From Vasconcelosia minhoensis LEGE 07310 (GTDB taxonomy: Bacteria; Cyanobacteriota; Cyanobacteriia; Phormidesmidales; Phormidesmidaceae): a stretch of DNA of 51,967 nucleotides. Positions 14,702-23,862 of this stretch are shown here, piece by piece. Position 1 is the stretch's first letter; each line of letters starts with the position of its first letter. The notes beneath the pieces are model-generated. The model worked only from the letters and a program-made list of their open reading frames with translations, made no database searches and had not been told where the DNA came from. A program made the position numbers and the translations under genes. The stretch lies in the NCBI RefSeq assembly GCF_015207255.1, contig NZ_JADEXG010000033.1:1-51967 (forward strand). Direction: 5' to 3'.

Positions 14702-17700
14702 TCATAAACTGAGTGTCGGGCGAGATTGGGCTGCTCTGGCTAACACTTCCGATTCGTCTAAGGGACTGGACGGGTGATAGGAAAAGCATAGGGGCGTGAG
14801 AATCTTTATTGGTGGCGTCAGAGTTTCCGAGACTGCATAAAACTGTCCTTTTTGCAGTGTAGCGATATCATGGCCGTCGCCGCCTCGCTGGCGGAGCTGA
14901 TCTTGCACAACGTTGATGGCCGAGGGAGAATTGGCCCGGCCATAGAACTGGGTCGAGCAGTTGGCGATGATATTATGATCGATGCTTTTGGGGGCTTGGG
15001 TTGCGAAAATGAGTCCTAAACCGTACTTGCGGGCCTGGGCGACTAGGCGAGAAAGGCTCGATTTACAGGGGGTGGATTGCTGCGAGGGGATAAAGTCTTT
15101 CGCTTCGTCGATCACCAGCAGTCCCCTGAGCGGCTGTCCGGGAAGGACAGGAATTTTCTTAATCCAGGTGAATAGCGTCATTGCCAGCTGATTCAGGAAC
15201 TGCTGCTGCTGCGTTAGGCCGGGCAAGCCGATGAGGCTGATGATAGAGAGCCGAGTGACTGGGGCATTAATTCCCAGGAGAACCGCCGGGTCGAGCGGGG
15301 CACCGCATTGGCGTAAAAGAGGATTATTGGCGATTTCGGCATTCAGCAAGTCGGCCATCTCTCTGGCTCGCTTGGGGGCATTGGCAATATTTCCGGAAGC
15401 CTCAGCGGGTAGCTCATTTAAGAATTCTGCCAGCCGCTCAAGGTTGCCGCCGCCGCTTTCCGCAAAATACTCCAGCGCATTTCTCAAAATTCCGCGTTTA
15501 ATTTTGGCCGAGGCTGCCCGTCCCGGCGCGACGATATCTTGTAGGCTGTCTCGGGCCATATCAATAGCCTGATTGAGCTCGTCAGCGTTATCTGAAAGGG
15601 CAGAAAAGTTGGGTAGCGGGTCCAGATTCATCGGATTACCGCCTTCGCGGCCCGGTGTCCAGATGACAGTGTTCGTCTGCTGGTGATAGCGTTCTGCTTT
15701 CAGCCGGTCTTGCTCAGTCCAGATACTGGGAGCGGTGGGCCAGCGATCGCCCATTCGAGACAGGTCATTGGCGCAGTCGATGATAATAGCCGGAATCCCC
15801 TGAAGCGCGGCTTCTTCCACCAGCCGCCTGACCAGCACGGTCTTACCCGTGCCGCTGCCCGCAAGCACCACGGTATGTTTAGTCAGCGACTCCAGCGGAA
15901 TGGATACGGTGTCTCCAACCTGGCTACCGAAATAGCGACTACCGATTGGTAATCCATTCAATCCAGCTTCTGAATCCGCACGATGCTCGGGTTCTCGATC
16001 GGAGGATGCTGAGGCTCCCCTGCCTGAAGAAGGTGCTTCATTCTTCTGGGGCCAGTCGGCACTGAAATCTGTTTCTATCAGTCCAGTCGTTTGAGCAGAC
16101 CCATTCTGGTGGGTGGTGACTGAACTAGTAGCAGCATCAAAGAACCAGCTCACTGTCTCTTGCATAAAGGCTAGCTGAGAGACGGGTCGTTTTTGCCGGA
16201 GCCAGCTCTCAAAGTCGGGTAGATTCTGCGCTTTGAGCTGATGCAAGGCCCCAATGACGCGCAGCTGATCTGAGGACGGATAGGCCAGGATGCCGCCTGC
16301 CTTTGAAAACTCCTGGGTTAGCCGCTGCGTCGCCGCTCCACCCGGAACGTCATGGGTTCTGATCAGCATTAGCCGCCGAAAGCTCAGCGCCTGGTCGATG
16401 CCAGCCGTCGTCATCGCGGCTTTCAGGCGAGTGCGATAGGCAGCATGGTGAGAACGCTGTAATGCTCGGAGGCACAGATGCTTTTCGCGATCGCCTTCTG
16501 CCCGGTAGACCAGCCGCAACCGCGCATGGAGCTGCGGATAGTTTTTGCCTCCTGGAAAATCGATATCCACAAGCGAATCGATGCTGTCTGCCGTGGGATT
16601 TTCTCTAATCAGGCACTCACCGGCAGTCTGTAGCCACTGGCCGAGAATATCATCTTCGTGACCTTCTTCAACGGCCTGGCTGATTTCAAGATTTTTCTGA
16701 ATGGATTGAAATTTCTGCTCAATGGAATTAAAGTCATGATTAATAACAGTCTTCGGCTCTGTTCTCGTAAATGAACGAAGCTCTGTAATTTCTGCGTTTG
16801 CTAAACACCGCTGGCGATGCTGCTCACAGCGCTGCAAAATTTTTCTGGGCGTCTGTCCCTGGGCCGCTTCGAAAAAGTCAGGGTGGAAAGGCCAGGTTGG
16901 GTAGGGTGGTTCAAGCTGATACTGTTGATAGGCGACTTGCAAACGCGATGCAATCAGTCGCGTCGCAATGTCCTGTTGAGAAACTGGCAGTAGCATTATC
17001 GGGACTTTGAATCGATCCTGAAAGGACCGTACCACCTTCTTACAGAGCATATCCCAGGTGATGCGTAGGCATGAGACGATGGTCAGCGTTTTTGAAGTGC
17101 TCTCGTGCAGCGCCATTAAGCCACCGCCGATCCCTTCAATGATCGACTGTGAAACCTGCTGTTCTAAGACAGTACTTTCCTCAGTAGAAGCACCGCTGGC
17201 ATAGCAGTGCTGAGCGACAATCGAATCGATCTGGTCCAACGCCAAAATCCAGTGAGATTGAAGGCTCAAAATCCAGGATAGCCCTTTCACAATCTCGCTT
17301 AAGTTTGTCTTTAACGCAGTTTTAAACCCAAACTGCTGCTTAGCAGATGGCTCAATCTCTAGACCGCTGAGCCAGGAATATCCAATATCTGAGAAGCCGA
17401 AATCATCCGAGTTGAGTAGTAACAAAGCTCTAATCACGTCCTGGTACTGACTAGTAGCATTTCTATCCTTCTCACTAACTGCCTTCAAAACCGCATTAAT
17501 ACCCTTGTTTAGCACTTCAGCAGAGAGATCAGATATTTGCTCAGCAGAGACATTGTGACGACCGGTCAGATCAACTAAATACTTGACAATCCGTTTCAGT
17601 TGAAACTGCGAAATTCCCTCTTCGCTATCTTCTCGCAGAGAGCTGATATAGCCTTGTAGAACGGTTTCCCAAAAATAGCGGACATCGGTCATATCCACCA

Positions 17701-17980
17701 AAACAAAGCCAATTCCCTGGGCCATTGCCTGCTGACGAATGGCCGACAGTAAATGGGTTTTCCCAGTCCCCGGATCCCCACCAACAACCTGCCCTAGAGG
17801 CGACTCAGCGCTATTGGATGCCTGGAGCTGTTTAGCGGCGGTGATGATCTGAGATCGCGCCTGTCCATGCAAATCACTAATGTCAAACGCGGGCGGATTC
17901 CAGATGCTTTTGACGTGAGTCGTCCAGCTAAAATCGACGGTTTGCAGCGCTTGCAGAAATTTGTCAGACCCAGCGAGCAT
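14702..17980 (-). CDS. Double-ATPase protein: AAA/ORC-like domain plus HerA-like (DUF87) domain
   Basis: 1092 residues. N-terminal module: Walker A GGDPGTGKTH at 67-76 and Walker B ILALDQID at 245-252, with an ORC/AAA-like layout. Residues about 400-650 form a linker region of unclear fold. C-terminal module: HerA/DUF87 Walker A AGSGTGKT at 707-714, strand IIIDCANDLS, Walker B LLVIDEAKDF at 954-963 and sensor FATQAPKSID at 992-1001. HerA-type ATPases form hexamers that pump or unwind DNA, usually with a nuclease partner. It is the last gene of a tight minus-strand operon, two bases after the winged-helix gene, with a DUF559 nuclease gene at the head. That context suggests a DNA-targeting defence or repair machine. 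No exact family name is known to me. Confidence 0.8.
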   Translation of the reverse strand: MLAGSDKFLQALQTVDFSWTTHVKSIWNPPAFDISDLHGQARSQIITAAKQLQASNSAESPLGQVVGGDPGTGKTHLLSAIRQQAMAQGIGFVLVDMTDVRYFWETVLQGYISSLREDSEEGISQFQLKRIVKYLVDLTGRHNVSAEQISDLSAEVLNKGINAVLKAVSEKDRNATSQYQDVIRALLLLNSDDFGFSDIGYSWLSGLEIEPSAKQQFGFKTALKTNLSEIVKGLSWILSLQSHWILALDQIDSIVAQHCYASGASTEESTVLEQQVSQSIIEGIGGGLMALHESTSKTLTIVSCLRITWDMLCKKVVRSFQDRFKVPIMLLPVSQQDIATRLIASRLQVAYQQYQLEPPYPTWPFHPDFFEAAQGQTPRKILQRCEQHRQRCLANAEITELRSFTRTEPKTVINHDFNSIEQKFQSIQKNLEISQAVEEGHEDDILGQWLQTAGECLIRENPTADSIDSLVDIDFPGGKNYPQLHARLRLVYRAEGDREKHLCLRALQRSHHAAYRTRLKAAMTTAGIDQALSFRRLMLIRTHDVPGGAATQRLTQEFSKAGGILAYPSSDQLRVIGALHQLKAQNLPDFESWLRQKRPVSQLAFMQETVSWFFDAATSSVTTHQNGSAQTTGLIETDFSADWPQKNEAPSSGRGASASSDREPEHRADSEAGLNGLPIGSRYFGSQVGDTVSIPLESLTKHTVVLAGSGTGKTVLVRRLVEEAALQGIPAIIIDCANDLSRMGDRWPTAPSIWTEQDRLKAERYHQQTNTVIWTPGREGGNPMNLDPLPNFSALSDNADELNQAIDMARDSLQDIVAPGRAASAKIKRGILRNALEYFAESGGGNLERLAEFLNELPAEASGNIANAPKRAREMADLLNAEIANNPLLRQCGAPLDPAVLLGINAPVTRLSIISLIGLPGLTQQQQFLNQLAMTLFTWIKKIPVLPGQPLRGLLVIDEAKDFIPSQQSTPCKSSLSRLVAQARKYGLGLIFATQAPKSIDHNIIANCSTQFYGRANSPSAINVVQDQLRQRGGDGHDIATLQKGQFYAVSETLTPPIKILTPLCFSYHPSSPLDESEVLARAAQSRPTLSL

Positions 17981-17982
17981 AG

Positions 17983-18648
17983 TTAATTTTGGATATAAAT
18001 AAAGTACCGTTTTTCGCCATCGCCCAGATCAATGGCGGCCTGCTCATCCTCAGGGCCAATGTCCTGGGGATATTCCATGGGCATTAGATATATTTCCCCG
18101 GACCGCTGCATTGATCGAAGCGCATCGTCGAGAGATTGAGGTTCAACGGGCTTAAAATGCTGGCGCAGCTGCTTTAGGCGGATGCCGAGGCCAGCGCTAT
18201 TCTGACTGGCCTGCGCATAGGCTTTACGAATTTCATCTTTTAGACTATCGGGCTTGGGGATTTCGGCTGGGGGCGGTTCGATGCTGACTTCGGTGGAGGC
18301 TGAGTCTGCCAGCAGGTCTGCGATGGGGATATTGTGCGATCGCAGATAATGCCCCAGCTTCATCAGCAGCGTTTGAAAAACCGGGATTGCCGTAGTCGCC
18401 GTGGCTGGGAACTTCACCGTAAAGTCTTCTGACCCAATTCGCTCAGATACCCAATCCCAAGCTTTATCTTCGAGGACAAGATGCTTGGCCTGACCGCGTT
18501 TCTCCAACCGAATCAGCCCCGTATTGACCAAAGTACGGCGCTCCGTTGGATTCAGACCAGGCTTGACCTTGGACATCATCGGCTCGTCGCCCGTAATCAG
18601 GAGGTTCCAAATCACTAACTCCTGTTTGGGCTTCAGCGGCTCATTCAC
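17983..18648 (-). CDS. Winged-helix-like accessory protein of the ATPase/nuclease operon
   Basis: 221 residues, no membrane helix. Residues about 5-70 (KPKQELVIWNLLITGDEPMM, LNPTERRTLVNTGLI, HLVLEDKAWDWV) have the helix-turn-strand rhythm of a winged helix. Residues about 155-221 (LGIRLKQLRQHF, SLDDALRSMQRSGEIYLMP, then a beta hairpin ending RYFIYIQN) look like a second one. Between them lie a helix and a Pro-rich linker. I do not recognise a named family. It sits between the nuclease gene (13-base gap) and the ATPase gene (two-base gap), so it is probably a DNA-binding or adaptor subunit of the same complex. Confidence 0.7.
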   Translation of the reverse strand: MNEPLKPKQELVIWNLLITGDEPMMSKVKPGLNPTERRTLVNTGLIRLEKRGQAKHLVLEDKAWDWVSERIGSEDFTVKFPATATTAIPVFQTLLMKLGHYLRSHNIPIADLLADSASTEVSIEPPPAEIPKPDSLKDEIRKAYAQASQNSAGLGIRLKQLRQHFKPVEPQSLDDALRSMQRSGEIYLMPMEYPQDIGPEDEQAAIDLGDGEKRYFIYIQN

Positions 18649-18661
18649 ACAGTTACCTCAC

Positions 18662-19741
18662 TCAATGTCTGTTGGCAAAGTCGGTTGGCAAAGACAGTTG
18701 ACGGCGACGGTAGCGCACCACGTCGCGGATTTTTTCGACAGCGACCTCCACATCGGCCATGACCTGATCGTGGGGCAGCCTCAAGACAACGTAGCCGCTG
18801 ATTAACAGTTCGTAATCGCGCTGCCGGTCTTGAGCAAACCCAAACTGATTGCCATGATGGCGATACCCGTCTATTTCCACTACGACTCGGCCTTCCGCCC
18901 AGAGTAAATCTACTATGTACGGGCTCAGTTTCACAGTTTTGACGGACTGATTGAAATGAAATAGGGTTGCTAGCTCAGTATCTTTGGCCAGCCACTCCGC
19001 CAGCTTTTGCTCACCAGGGCTAAACGGATGCGGCTTGCCGTGAATGGGGAATACGGTGTGCTTGGCCTCTACCGCCTGGGGTGAAGCAACTGACGCAGCA
19101 GTTGAAGCAAATCGATTTGCTCCATAGAGCACCGAATCTAGTTCGCTGGCCGTTGATAAGTCTTCAGAGATAAATAGGGCAATCCGAGCCTGGGACTGGT
19201 CGGCCAGCCAGCTGACAGCTTTGGCCAGCCCCAATAGTCGATGTTCTAAAGGGGCAGTGTCCTCGATCACGATGGCCAGCACCAGGCAGGCCGGGTCGAT
19301 GGCAAGGGAGAGCTGAGCCAGCTGCAAGCCGTGGGGAAAAGCCTTCAGCACAGGTATCTTTCCTTTCTGATGAGCCCTTAAGGCGGCTTTTAGCCAAGGT
19401 TGACACAGCCCCTCAAGCTTTTCCTGAAGTGCTAAGGCACTGTACCGATTTAGCAGGGCATCTGTCGCTGTATTATCTGAACTCACAAATGAACCCGGCT
19501 GGTACCAGTCTGGCCACAGCTCAAATGCCACCTCGGCAAGCGTGGCAACAATGTCCTCAATCATTTGCGCTTGCTCTGGCAGCTGCTTCCAGGTCTGCGT
19601 CACGACTCGGCAGTTGTGAACCGGTTCCCAGTCAGCCGAGAGGAGCTGGCCCAGAGCATCTACCGCACTACCGCAGAGAAATGTTTGCACATGGCCGGGC
19701 TGAAGCGAAGTCAGGGCTTTGTTTAAGGCGCATTCAGACAT
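18662..19741 (-). CDS. DUF559/Vsr-like endonuclease-domain protein
   Basis: 359 residues. The C-terminal 120 residues carry a PD-(D/E)xK-type nuclease core: GEQKLAEWL (E244), SPYIVDLLW (D278), VVVEIDGYRHH (E289, D291) and DRQRDYELLISGYVVLRLPH at 305-324. This is the DUF559 layout related to the Vsr mismatch nuclease. Residues 1-230 are a helical and alpha/beta region I cannot assign; CLVLAIVIEDTAPLEHRLLG and QARIALFISEDL look like strands of a second alpha/beta fold. It is the first gene of the three-gene operon, and translation of the set is likely coupled. The probable role is to cut DNA chosen or translocated by the HerA-like ATPase. Confidence 0.8.
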   Translation of the reverse strand: MSECALNKALTSLQPGHVQTFLCGSAVDALGQLLSADWEPVHNCRVVTQTWKQLPEQAQMIEDIVATLAEVAFELWPDWYQPGSFVSSDNTATDALLNRYSALALQEKLEGLCQPWLKAALRAHQKGKIPVLKAFPHGLQLAQLSLAIDPACLVLAIVIEDTAPLEHRLLGLAKAVSWLADQSQARIALFISEDLSTASELDSVLYGANRFASTAASVASPQAVEAKHTVFPIHGKPHPFSPGEQKLAEWLAKDTELATLFHFNQSVKTVKLSPYIVDLLWAEGRVVVEIDGYRHHGNQFGFAQDRQRDYELLISGYVVLRLPHDQVMADVEVAVEKIRDVVRYRRRQLSLPTDFANRH

Positions 19742-19884
19742 CGAGGGCAGAAATTAGGCACTTATCCAGTATGACAAGACCCAATCCAGCTGACGACCGC
19801 AATTCTTCGCTATTGTCACTTGGCCAGCTCTAAACGATCCGCGATCACATTGTCCCAGCAGTTCGTTCCATAGCAACCTCCAGG

Positions 19885-20280
19885 TTAAGTTTCGACGACC
19901 TGGGTTGAAAGTCCTACAGTCTTACCGTCTTCAGTCCGGCCTAGAATGTAGACCTCAATTTCGACCGTACCCACTCGATAGACCCTTGGCTCGGCTAGGT
20001 TAGCCTGAAGCAGGCTGACCAGCTGGCGATAGCGATTTACTCGCTCGGCCTCAGCGGCATCGTGCCAGTCTCTGGCTGCGATCGCCGATGCAAAAAACTG
20101 CTCCAGCGACTCTGTTTCTACCGGCGTGTCAGCTGGTCGGCCGATATGGGCGAGCAGCTGTGGGGGGCTCAGCGGCGCATCCCAGCAGACCGACGTTAGG
20201 GGATAGTCGGTTTCACTCGACCAGAGCAAGTCTTGGCAGACGGACTGAAGCTGGAGCACCAGGCTTTCAGCAGTCGGCAT
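19885..20280 (-). CDS. nuiA: NuiA-like nuclease A inhibitor
   Basis: 131 residues. It follows the Anabaena NuiA pattern end to end: LLWSSETDYPLTSVCWD early, FFASAIAARDWHDAAEAERV in the middle, LLQANLAEPRVYRVGTVEIE and the C-terminus GLSTQVVET. NuiA blocks the sugar-non-specific nuclease NucA by filling its active site with its C-terminal residues. No nucA is in this window. Start chosen at the ATG at 20278-20280, with GGGAG eight bases upstream; the longer frame to 20343 is less likely. It is on the same strand as, and 143 bases upstream of, the DUF559 nuclease operon, so it may be read into that operon. Confidence 0.88.
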   Translation of the reverse strand: MPTAESLVLQLQSVCQDLLWSSETDYPLTSVCWDAPLSPPQLLAHIGRPADTPVETESLEQFFASAIAARDWHDAAEAERVNRYRQLVSLLQANLAEPRVYRVGTVEIEVYILGRTEDGKTVGLSTQVVET

Positions 20281-20412
20281 GGCCATAGCTCCCATCTGAA
20301 ATTTTCGGCTGGGTTCCCTCAAAGGATACAGGTTTCTGTCCATCGGGCTGATTATGCTTCGAATGGCGAATATTATATTCGCTCACTCTGTAGACCTGTA
20401 TTCTAAACTCCC

Positions 20413-21876
20413 GTGCGCATTCTCATCTGGTACCGTAATGACCTCCGCCTGCATGACCATCAGCCCCTGCACCGAGCCCTAGAGGCGCACTCTCAGGTCA
20501 TACCAGTGTACTGCTTTGACCCGCGCCAGTTTGGGCAGACCGCGTTTGGCTTTGCGAAAACGGGGGCCTATCGGGCTGAGTTCTTACGGCAGAGCGTGGC
20601 CGACCTGCGGCAGGCCTGGCGCGATCGCGGCAGCAATCTACTCATCCGTCGGGGCCAGCCTGAGGACGTCATTCCAGAGTTGGTGCAGCGCCTCGATATT
20701 GACGCCGTCTACGGATCCGAAGAGATTACAGCGGAAGAAAAAGCCATAGACCAAGCGCTGATAGACCAGTTCAAGGCGCTACAGGTGAGCTATCAGACCT
20801 ACTGGGGCGCGACGCTGTACCATCCGAACCAGCTGCCGTTTGACCTAGCCGACCTGCCGGATGTTTTTACCCAGTTTCGCCAGGCGGTAGAGAAGTCCAG
20901 CCAGGTCTCTGAGACCCTTCCTACGCCCGAGCGCCTGCCGGCGCTGCCGGAGGATATCGACCCTGGCGAGCTGCCAGCTTTAGAAGATTTAGGACTGGAA
21001 CCCAAGCCAATCGATCCGCGGGCAGTGCTGCCATATCAGGGCGGCGAATCGCAGGGTTTTGAGCGGCTCCAGCATTATTTTTGGCAGGCTGACCAGCTCA
21101 AGTTCTATAAAGAAACGCGCAATGAAATGCTAGGCGCTGACTATTCTTCAAAGTTTTCGGCCTGGCTGGCGCTGGGCTGCCTGTCGCCCCGCTATATCTA
21201 TGAGCAGGTGCAGGTCTATAAAGCCAACCGCGTGAGCAATAAATCGACCTACTGGCTGGTGTTTGAGCTGCTTTGGCGCGACTTTTTTCGGTTTGTCTGC
21301 GCCAAATTTGGCGATCGCGTTTTCTATAAGTCCGGCATTCGCGGCCTAGACATTGACTGGAAACAGGACTGGGAACGCTTTGAGAAATGGCAGCAGGGCA
21401 AAACGGGGTTTCCGCTGGTCGATGCCAACATGCGAGAAATTGCTGCAACAGGCTACATGTCCAACCGGGGTCGCCAAAATGTGGCCAGCTTTCTCACCAA
21501 AAATCTGGGCATCGACTGGCGCATGGGGGCAGAATGGTTCGAGTCGCTGCTGATCGACTACGACGTTTGCAGCAACTGGGGAAATTGGAACTATGTTGCT
21601 GGGGTTGGTAACGATGCTCGCGGCTTCCGCTACTTCAACATTCCCAAGCAGTCAAAGGACTACGACCCCGAAGGCGAATATGTCAAACACTGGCTGCCCG
21701 AACTCAAGCCAGTCCCGGCCTCAAAGGTTCACAAACCCTGGCAGCTTTCTAGCGAAGAACAAAAGCGCTACGATGTTCGCTTAGGCGTAAACTATCCCAA
21801 CCCAGTCGTAGACCTAGAAAAGTCGTTCAAGGCAAATGAGAAAGTCTATACGGCTGCTCAAGAGAGAGCGGCTTGA
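20413..21876 (+). CDS. Cryptochrome/photolyase, CRY-DASH type
   Basis: 487 residues starting at GTG. N-terminal antenna domain: LIWYRNDLRLHDHQPLH, followed by the CRY-DASH marker FGFAKTGAYRAEFLRQSV near residues 46-63. C-terminal FAD domain: WLALGCLSPRYIYEQV, LLWRDFFRFVC, NMREIAATGYMSNRGRQNVA and GIDWRMGAEWFESLLIDYDV with the CSNWGNWNY motif. CRY-DASH proteins bind FAD and MTHF and repair cyclobutane dimers in single-stranded or looped DNA. Synechocystis Sll1629 is the reference. The gene is divergent from nuiA and convergent with the amidase. Confidence 0.92.
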   Translation: MRILIWYRNDLRLHDHQPLHRALEAHSQVIPVYCFDPRQFGQTAFGFAKTGAYRAEFLRQSVADLRQAWRDRGSNLLIRRGQPEDVIPELVQRLDIDAVYGSEEITAEEKAIDQALIDQFKALQVSYQTYWGATLYHPNQLPFDLADLPDVFTQFRQAVEKSSQVSETLPTPERLPALPEDIDPGELPALEDLGLEPKPIDPRAVLPYQGGESQGFERLQHYFWQADQLKFYKETRNEMLGADYSSKFSAWLALGCLSPRYIYEQVQVYKANRVSNKSTYWLVFELLWRDFFRFVCAKFGDRVFYKSGIRGLDIDWKQDWERFEKWQQGKTGFPLVDANMREIAATGYMSNRGRQNVASFLTKNLGIDWRMGAEWFESLLIDYDVCSNWGNWNYVAGVGNDARGFRYFNIPKQSKDYDPEGEYVKHWLPELKPVPASKVHKPWQLSSEEQKRYDVRLGVNYPNPVVDLEKSFKANEKVYTAAQERAA

Positions 21877-21934
21877 GACAGTATTGGTCTGAATTCAAAC
21901 AGCGTTGTTCTCAATAAAGCTAAGCTGAGTCAAA

Positions 21935-23698
21935 CTACTGTTCCGCTAACCAGGCTTCAATCCCATCGGTAAGGGCATCGGCCAGCACCCGCTGCGAATC
22001 GGGGTCGGTAATCCATTCAAACTCTTCCGGGTTGATCATAAAGCCCAGCTCCAGCAAAACGGCGGGGGCGACGGTGGGGCGGGTGAGAGCGAGATTGTTC
22101 CAGAAGACGCCATAGGAGGGGCGGTCTAGGGTCTCTACTAGATAGTCGTGGAGAAACGCAGCTAGGTCGTGGGCCTGGGGGTTGTACCAGAAGGTACCGA
22201 TGCCAGTGGTGTTGAGCGCGTCGCCGGCGTCGGGGAGGGCATTGTAGTGGAGGCTGAGAGCCAGCGTGGGTTCCGTCTGTTCAATGATGGCGACGCGGTC
22301 GGCAGGGTAGAGGTCATCGTCGCCTTCGCGGGTCATCACGACACTAGCGCCACGTGCCTGGAGGCGATCGCGTAGTAGCTTTGAGACAATCAGCGCTACG
22401 TCTTTTTCAGGATAGCCGGTCGGGCCCCGCGCTCCCAGGTCTTGATCACTGCCGTGGCCGGGGTCGAGCAGAATCGTGGTGCCCTGGAGCGGCGATCGCG
22501 CTTCCTCTGGCCCATGCCGCAGCGATAAAATCAGGCTGGTGCCCTCATAGCGCAGCTTGTAGCCCCACTGCTGGTCGGTCTTGAAGTGAAAGGTATAACG
22601 AGCCCGATCGGGCAGCACAGAATTGAAGTCCATTCGCTCGACCATGGGGTCGTTTGAGAAATAGATGGTGTCGGTCTGAGGCGTTGTGTTATGCAGCGTT
22701 AGCGTTAGCGTCTGACTATCCTGCTCAACCGAGACGGGAACGGGTACCTGGAGCGGAAAGATGACCTCAGTCCAGCCGGGCACCTGCTGCGATCGCACCC
22801 CGCGAATCGTCGTTCGCGGCGGCACCGGACTAATGGTGATCTCCGTCTCACTCGACTTAATCCAGCCGCCGTAGTCCAGCCGCAGCCATTCGCCCTCGCG
22901 ACCGGTGACGGCGGCCCGGGTGCCCCGGGGCAGGGGGGTAATCCGAGAGTAGCTGGTGCTGGGGCCGGTGCGGGCGATGCCCGATTCAACCGTAACTTCG
23001 GCCACTTCGAAAGTCGTCGGCGAGAGAATGCTGACCACGCTAGGGCCAGGCGTGTTGACCGTTTGACCCTGGGCCGTCAGCACGAACTGAGGAATGCCTA
23101 ACTCACCGGGAGCATTTGCCGTCGCACAGCCCGCATACTCGGTCGCGCTCACCTCGACCGGGGCGGTTTGGTCCGTCAGGACAGCGGAATTCGGCGGCAG
23201 CGCCACCTGGTTGGTCTGCGGCTGGAGGGGGATCTGCTGCGAGCCGAGAGTAACGAAGACCTGGGCCTGGGGCGTTGCGATCGCGCTAAAGCAAATTAGC
23301 TCGCCCGGCAGTCGGGCAATATCGGTCGCAGGCATCAGTGTCTCGGCGGCAAAGCCGACCCCTTCTGGCTGCGGTGGCTGGTCTGCCAGGCGAGTAATCG
23401 TTAGCAACAGGGTTTCATCGCCCTGGGCTAGCGTAAACTGATTTTCACCCACCGCCAGCGGCAGGGTCGGTGCAAAGTGGCCGTCCTCACTGCGGTTTTC
23501 GATCACCTGACCGTTGATCGTTACGGGCTGGTCGGGGGAGGCAGTACCGATGAAGAAAATCCGGTCGGCGACCGTCTCATGCTGGTCGGGCGGATAGGCG
23601 ACGAATAGGGAGGACTGGGCGAAGCTAGGCATCATTACGGCTACCGCCTCCACCGTCCCCAGAACACCGGCCCCAATTAACCGACCCAAATACCCCAT
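21935..23698 (-). CDS. Secreted N-acetylmuramoyl-L-alanine amidase (Amidase_3)
   Basis: 587 residues with a signal peptide (cleavage near SFAQS, residue about 28). Residues about 215-275 form an SH3-like cell-wall domain (VEVTVESGIARTGPSTSYSR, GEWLRLDYGGWIK). The catalytic Amidase_3 domain is residues about 405-585. Zinc ligands are visible: H in LLDPGHGSD, E in PTGYPEKDVAL, H in ALSLHYNALP, plus the catalytic E in PAVLLELGFMINPEEF. It cleaves the amide between MurNAc and the peptide in peptidoglycan, with roles in cell separation or septal-junction formation. The middle region (about 290-395) resembles an AMIN-type binding module. Confidence 0.88.
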   Translation of the reverse strand: MGYLGRLIGAGVLGTVEAVAVMMPSFAQSSLFVAYPPDQHETVADRIFFIGTASPDQPVTINGQVIENRSEDGHFAPTLPLAVGENQFTLAQGDETLLLTITRLADQPPQPEGVGFAAETLMPATDIARLPGELICFSAIATPQAQVFVTLGSQQIPLQPQTNQVALPPNSAVLTDQTAPVEVSATEYAGCATANAPGELGIPQFVLTAQGQTVNTPGPSVVSILSPTTFEVAEVTVESGIARTGPSTSYSRITPLPRGTRAAVTGREGEWLRLDYGGWIKSSETEITISPVPPRTTIRGVRSQQVPGWTEVIFPLQVPVPVSVEQDSQTLTLTLHNTTPQTDTIYFSNDPMVERMDFNSVLPDRARYTFHFKTDQQWGYKLRYEGTSLILSLRHGPEEARSPLQGTTILLDPGHGSDQDLGARGPTGYPEKDVALIVSKLLRDRLQARGASVVMTREGDDDLYPADRVAIIEQTEPTLALSLHYNALPDAGDALNTTGIGTFWYNPQAHDLAAFLHDYLVETLDRPSYGVFWNNLALTRPTVAPAVLLELGFMINPEEFEWITDPDSQRVLADALTDGIEAWLAEQ

Positions 23699-23862
23699 CC
23701 TCTCGCCTCAAACCCCGTCGAAACCATGCCCTAAATCGCAGCCTTCAAGGAAGACCGCAGAAGACCTCATAATCGCACATCCTGAAGATTTTACATCCTC
23801 AGGACTGCTTTCTAAAAATTCTGTACGAGCTACCGCTGCCCGTGGCAAAGCTTGCTAGCATC

